From: Bacteroidota bacterium
GTDB taxonomy: Bacteria > Bacteroidota > Bacteroidia > Bacteroidales > Prolixibacteraceae
Assembly (NCBI GenBank): GCA_030706665.1
Contig: JAUZOB010000032.1
Span: forward strand, 1 to 17,350
Direction: 5' to 3'
Length of the DNA: 17,350 bases
How positions within the stretch are numbered: the stretch's first letter is position 1; the number at the start of each line of letters is the position of its first letter. The notes under the pieces were generated by a model. It saw nothing but the letters and a program-made list of their open reading frames with translations, was not told the DNA's origin and did not search any database. Below, piece by piece: positions 13,593-17,350 of the stretch. The position numbers and the translations under genes are program-made.

Positions 13593-16500
13593 ATGAAAAA
13601 AACAAGAAAGCCATACATTCTTCCCAAAGAATGTAAAAGGTCACTATTGGTCTTAAAGCTAATAGTAACCTTACTTTTTACCGGATTAATTACGGCGAAT
13701 GCATCACAAGATGTCTCCCAGATTTCGCGTATTAGCCTTCGCATTCAGAATCAGAATCTGCAGGAGACTTTTAAGATTATTGAGAAGAAGTCTGGTTATT
13801 ACTTCTTTTACAAAGATAATGACTTGAATAAACAGATTAAGGTTAATCTAAATGCGAAAGATGAAACTCTTGGTTTTATTTTAGAAAAAGTTCTTGAGAA
13901 AACGAATTTGGATTATAAGATTGTTAATCAGTATATTGTTATAAATGCGAGAGCTAATAAAACTCCGAATCATTCTTCAGAACCTAAAACAACTTCGACA
14001 AAAAAAGGAAATAAAGTCACTGGTACTATTACTAATGAAAAAGGAGAACCCATTATTGGGGTTTCGATTCTTTTGAAAGGAACAACTATTGGAACCGCTA
14101 CTGATGTTGATGGAAATTACTCAATTGATGTTCCTGTTGGATCAAAGACTCTTCTATTCTCATTTATCGGAATGCTTCCTCAGGAAATTAACGTTGACAG
14201 ATCTCAAACTTTGAATGTCGTACTGAAAGAAGACACAAAAGGTTTGGAGGAAGTCATGGTCGTTGGATATGGAACCCAGAAAAAAGGGAGTGTAATTGGA
14301 TCTGTAGATAAAATTGAAACTAAACAATTGCGACAACCCACACGAACAGTCAGTACTTCATTAGCAGGAAGACTGGCAGGTGTCGTTGCTGTTCAATCTT
14401 CCGGGGAACCAGGTTATGATGGCGCCCAGTTCTGGATTCGTGGGGTTAATACTTTTGCAGGAAACACTTCTCCTCTGATTTTAGTTGATGGAGTTGAACG
14501 CTCTATAGATGATATTGATCCAGAGGAAATAGCTGATTTCGCTATTTTAAAAGATGCAACTGCAACCGCAGTTTATGGAGTTCGAGGTGCAAATGGTGTT
14601 GTATTGATTACAACTAAAAAGGGATTTGTAGGAAAGCCCAATATTAATATCAGATTCGAAAATGGACTAACCAAACCTTTACAATTACCAAGTTTCGTTG
14701 ACGGTGCTACCTATATGGAATTGCAGAATGAAGCCAAAATAAATGTAGGTGGAAAAGCAATGTTTTCTCAAAGTCAAATTGATAATACACGGAAGGGGAC
14801 TGATCCCTATTATTATCCTGATGTCAATTGGATGCATGCCTTGTTAAAGCCGCTTACTCCTTCACAAAGAGCAACCATTAATGTATCAGGTGGAAGTGAA
14901 CGGGTGCGTTACTTTGTTTCTGGTGCATTTCTTAATCAGGACGGGATGTATCGATCATTCAAATTAAATAGCTATGATAATAATATCAATGTAAAAAGAT
15001 ACAATTTTCGGTCAAATGTTGATATGAACCTTACGGGTACAACACTGTTGTCTGTTCAACTTGCAGGAATCTTAGAAGATCGTGATTATCCTGGAGCTTC
15101 TTCTACAAGTATTTTTGGTAACATGCTTGATACTCCTCCAATTTATTATCCTCTTCAATATCCTGATAAAACCAAAATTCCCGGTTATCCATATTCTATG
15201 GGACGAAATCCTTTTCAGTTGCTGGCTGCTTCAGGATATACGACAGAGTATCATACAAACCTGCAATCGAATATGAGTCTAAATCAGGAATTATCATTCA
15301 TTACAAAGGGATTGCAAGCAAAAGTAATGTTTGCGTTTGATACATATACTTCTGCTGCGGTTAATAGAGTAATAACACCCCGGCCTTACTTAATTAAGCC
15401 TTGGGGATTTGATGCTGACGGGAATCCAATTCTCAAAGACTCAAAAGGGAAATATAATTATGTGGATCAAGATCCAGCTAATAGTGGTTATCATGATTAT
15501 CTTGAAAGATCTGCAAGTTCTCCCTCCACTGCTCGGTCTGTTTATTGTGAAAGTTCTTTAATCTATAACAGAAATTTCGGGAAACACGAAGTTGGTGGTT
15601 TATTGCTTTACAATCAGAGTGATGATATTTTTCCCAGTACAAGTGGAATTTATGAATCAGTTCCGAAAAGACATCAGGGATTAACCGGAAGAGCAACCTA
15701 TGCTTACAATGAGAAATATTTTGCAGAATACAACTTCGGTTATAATGGTTCTGAGAATTTTGCAAAAGGGAAACGGTATGGTTATTTCCCTTCTTATGCT
15801 ATTGGATGGATACCATCGAATGAATCTTTTATGAATTTTTTAAAACCTTCTGTTGAATTATTAAAGTTCAGGTTCTCCTATGGGAAAGTAGGGAACGATC
15901 AGATAGGTTCTGTTGCCGGCGTAAGTCGATTTGCATATCTGACCAGAGTCGAAGCAACCAGTACCAGTGTCGGATTTGGAACCAATAATGGAGGTGGTTA
16001 TGGAAGCGGTTCCGGGATTAATATTTCCTATTATGGAAATCCGGATGCAACATGGGAAACTGCAGCAAAATCTAATTTAGGAATGGAATTAAAGTTGAAA
16101 AATGGCTTTAATATTCAAACTGATGTATTCTATGAAAAACGGACCAATATATGGACCCAATTATCAAAGGTCTTTGACATCTTCGGATTTGGAGGGGCGC
16201 AGCCTGGAGCAAATATTGGTGAGATGGAAAATAAGGGAATTGATGGCTTTATAGAGTATCAAAAGGCCTTTAATAAAGATTGGTCCATTAACTTTAAAGG
16301 AACCTTTTCTTATGCGAAGAATAAAGTTTTGGCTAATGGTGCAGCAGCTCCTAAATATGCATATCAGTCAACGATCGGGCATCCTTATGGCTCACAAATG
16401 GGATATATAGCAGAAGGTCTTTTTATCGATGACGCAGAAATTAAGAATAGCCCCGACCAGTCTTATCTTGGTACTGTAAAGCCCGGAGATATCAAATATC

Positions 16501-17042
16501 GTGATATCAATAAAGATGGTAAGATAGATAATTTTGACCAGGTTTTTATTGGAAAATCTTATATTCCCGAGATAACCTACGGCTTAGGAGTAGGAACAGT
16601 GTATAAATTGATCGATTTTTCTTGCCTTTTTCAAGGAGCTGATAATGTCACATTCTTTGCTAAGCCATTGTCTTTCCCCGAAGTAAATAGACGAAATGTT
16701 TTGTCAATTGTTGAAACCAATCGATGGTCTCCTGAAAATCAAAATATCTATGCTTCAATACCACGTCTTGGAATTGGAACTCAGGAGAATAACTATGTGA
16801 ATTCAACTTTCTGGCAAAGAGATGGCCGATATATCCGCTTAAAACAAGTTGAACTTGGATGTACACTTCCTGAAAGTCTTTTAAAAAGAATTCAGATTAA
16901 AAGTGCAAGAATATATGTGAATGGGATGAATCTTCTTACATGGGCTCCATTTAAATGGTGGGATCCGGAAGCTCAGAGTTCCAATGGAATGATCTATCCT
17001 CCACAAAAGATATTCAATATGGGATTAGAAATTAAATTTTAA
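13593..17042 (+). CDS. SusC-like TonB-dependent outer-membrane transporter with STN domain
   Basis: 1149 residues from the ATG at 13593. An in-frame ATG at 13548 would add 15 residues before the signal peptide and seems less likely. Order of parts, counted from 13593: signal peptide (hydrophobic LIVTLLFTGLITANA, to about 37), STN signalling domain (about 47-118), a carboxypeptidase-regulatory-like beta-sandwich (about 141-213, VTGTITNEKGEPIIGVSI), the SusC hallmark EEVMVVGYGTQKKGS (about 219-233), the plug (ending near ATAVYGVRGANGVVLITTKK) and a 22-strand-type barrel to the terminal IKF. A calcium-loop-like DINKDGKIDNFD lies at 971-982. It imports glycan or other oligomers through the outer membrane with TonB energy. 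The STN domain, together with the upstream sigma/anti-sigma genes, indicates a transporter that also senses its substrate. The substrate is unknown. Confidence 0.96.
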   Translation: MKKTRKPYILPKECKRSLLVLKLIVTLLFTGLITANASQDVSQISRISLRIQNQNLQETFKIIEKKSGYYFFYKDNDLNKQIKVNLNAKDETLGFILEKVLEKTNLDYKIVNQYIVINARANKTPNHSSEPKTTSTKKGNKVTGTITNEKGEPIIGVSILLKGTTIGTATDVDGNYSIDVPVGSKTLLFSFIGMLPQEINVDRSQTLNVVLKEDTKGLEEVMVVGYGTQKKGSVIGSVDKIETKQLRQPTRTVSTSLAGRLAGVVAVQSSGEPGYDGAQFWIRGVNTFAGNTSPLILVDGVERSIDDIDPEEIADFAILKDATATAVYGVRGANGVVLITTKKGFVGKPNINIRFENGLTKPLQLPSFVDGATYMELQNEAKINVGGKAMFSQSQIDNTRKGTDPYYYPDVNWMHALLKPLTPSQRATINVSGGSERVRYFVSGAFLNQDGMYRSFKLNSYDNNINVKRYNFRSNVDMNLTGTTLLSVQLAGILEDRDYPGASSTSIFGNMLDTPPIYYPLQYPDKTKIPGYPYSMGRNPFQLLAASGYTTEYHTNLQSNMSLNQELSFITKGLQAKVMFAFDTYTSAAVNRVITPRPYLIKPWGFDADGNPILKDSKGKYNYVDQDPANSGYHDYLERSASSPSTARSVYCESSLIYNRNFGKHEVGGLLLYNQSDDIFPSTSGIYESVPKRHQGLTGRATYAYNEKYFAEYNFGYNGSENFAKGKRYGYFPSYAIGWIPSNESFMNFLKPSVELLKFRFSYGKVGNDQIGSVAGVSRFAYLTRVEATSTSVGFGTNNGGGYGSGSGINISYYGNPDATWETAAKSNLGMELKLKNGFNIQTDVFYEKRTNIWTQLSKVFDIFGFGGAQPGANIGEMENKGIDGFIEYQKAFNKDWSINFKGTFSYAKNKVLANGAAAPKYAYQSTIGHPYGSQMGYIAEGLFIDDAEIKNSPDQSYLGTVKPGDIKYRDINKDGKIDNFDQVFIGKSYIPEITYGLGVGTVYKLIDFSCLFQGADNVTFFAKPLSFPEVNRRNVLSIVETNRWSPENQNIYASIPRLGIGTQENNYVNSTFWQRDGRYIRLKQVELGCTLPESLLKRIQIKSARIYVNGMNLLTWAPFKWWDPEAQSSNGMIYPPQKIFNMGLEIKF

Positions 17043-17055
17043 ACGGATCTTCATT

Positions 17056-17350
17056 ATGAAAAACTATAAATACTTTTATATTATTTGCCTGTTTCTGGTT
17101 TTTACATCATGTTCTGATTATTTGGATCAGGTTCCTGATGAAAAGCTTACCGAAGAAAATCTCTTTAAATCAAAGGATGATGTTGTAAAGGTTTTGACTC
17201 AAATTTATTCAACGTATAATAACCCTATTGATTTTAGGTATTATGTAGGGAATGCCGGGGATGATGTAGATTTCAATTGGTCAGGATATAACCCTTATTA
17301 TAAAGACTTGGGGTCATTTGGACCTGCTAATGGAATATATGAAAATAACT
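17056..17350 (+). CDS. SusD-like surface lipoprotein (C-terminus outside window)
   Basis: The first 98 residues of a SusD/RagB-family protein, cut by the right edge. It starts 13 bases after the SusC stop, so the two are co-transcribed and surely act together. The lipoprotein signal is MKNYKYFYIICLFLVFTSC with C19 lipidated. After it comes the typical SusD opening SDYLDQVPDEKLTEENLF and the first TPR-like helix (KSKDDVVKVLTQIYSTY). In SusCD complexes this protein is the lid over the barrel that captures substrate at the cell surface. Nothing in the visible part shows which substrate. Confidence 0.95.
   Translation, partial: MKNYKYFYIICLFLVFTSCSDYLDQVPDEKLTEENLFKSKDDVVKVLTQIYSTYNNPIDFRYYVGNAGDDVDFNWSGYNPYYKDLGSFGPANGIYENN

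Overview
The window looks like a chromosomal segment of an AT-rich member of the Bacteroidota, most likely order Bacteroidales. The evidence is a SusC/SusD outer-membrane pair behind an ECF sigma/FecR-type anti-sigma pair, several boxes matching the Bacteroides -7 consensus TAnnTTTG, and mostly weak or absent Shine-Dalgarno sequences. The genus cannot be fixed from the sequence alone. I see no insertion sequence, integrase, CRISPR array, rRNA or tRNA.

Layout. Positions 1-3351 (minus strand) carry two exported proteins: one cut off by the window's left edge, with a C-terminal part that looks like an alpha/alpha-hairpin glycosidase fold, and a complete Tat-exported clan GH-G-like glycoside hydrolase. 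Positions 3723-4493 (plus) encode a stomatin/slipin-type SPFH membrane protein. It converges on an unrecognised cysteine-rich lipoprotein (5498-4602, minus), and the two share a hairpin terminator whose arm lies inside the lipoprotein's last codons. Positions 5790-6245 (plus) encode a YbaK/EbsC-type aminoacyl-tRNA deacylase-like protein, and 6488-8920 a class A penicillin-binding protein with all catalytic motifs intact. Then come a very acidic 121-residue protein (9296-9661), a short minus-strand open frame without a normal start (10011-9868), and a GNAT acetyltransferase (10441-10932) with a strong terminator.

The right end (11460 onward) is one regulatory and transport module: ECF sigma factor, FecR-like anti-sigma factor, SusC-like TonB-dependent transporter with an N-terminal STN signalling domain, and the start of a SusD-like lipoprotein cut by the window's right edge. 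By analogy with FecA/FecR/FecI and Bacteroides glycan systems, ligand binding at SusC/SusD would be relayed through the STN domain to the periplasmic part of FecR. That would release the sigma factor to transcribe susCD. The substrate cannot be read from this window because degradative genes, if any, lie beyond the edge.

The middle genes look like housekeeping or orphan genes, separated by long AT-rich spacers and individual terminators. I do not see a convincing new multi-gene defence or mobile system. The least explained items are the acidic protein, the start-less short frame at 10011-9868, the cysteine-rich lipoprotein, and the truncated exported protein at the left edge.
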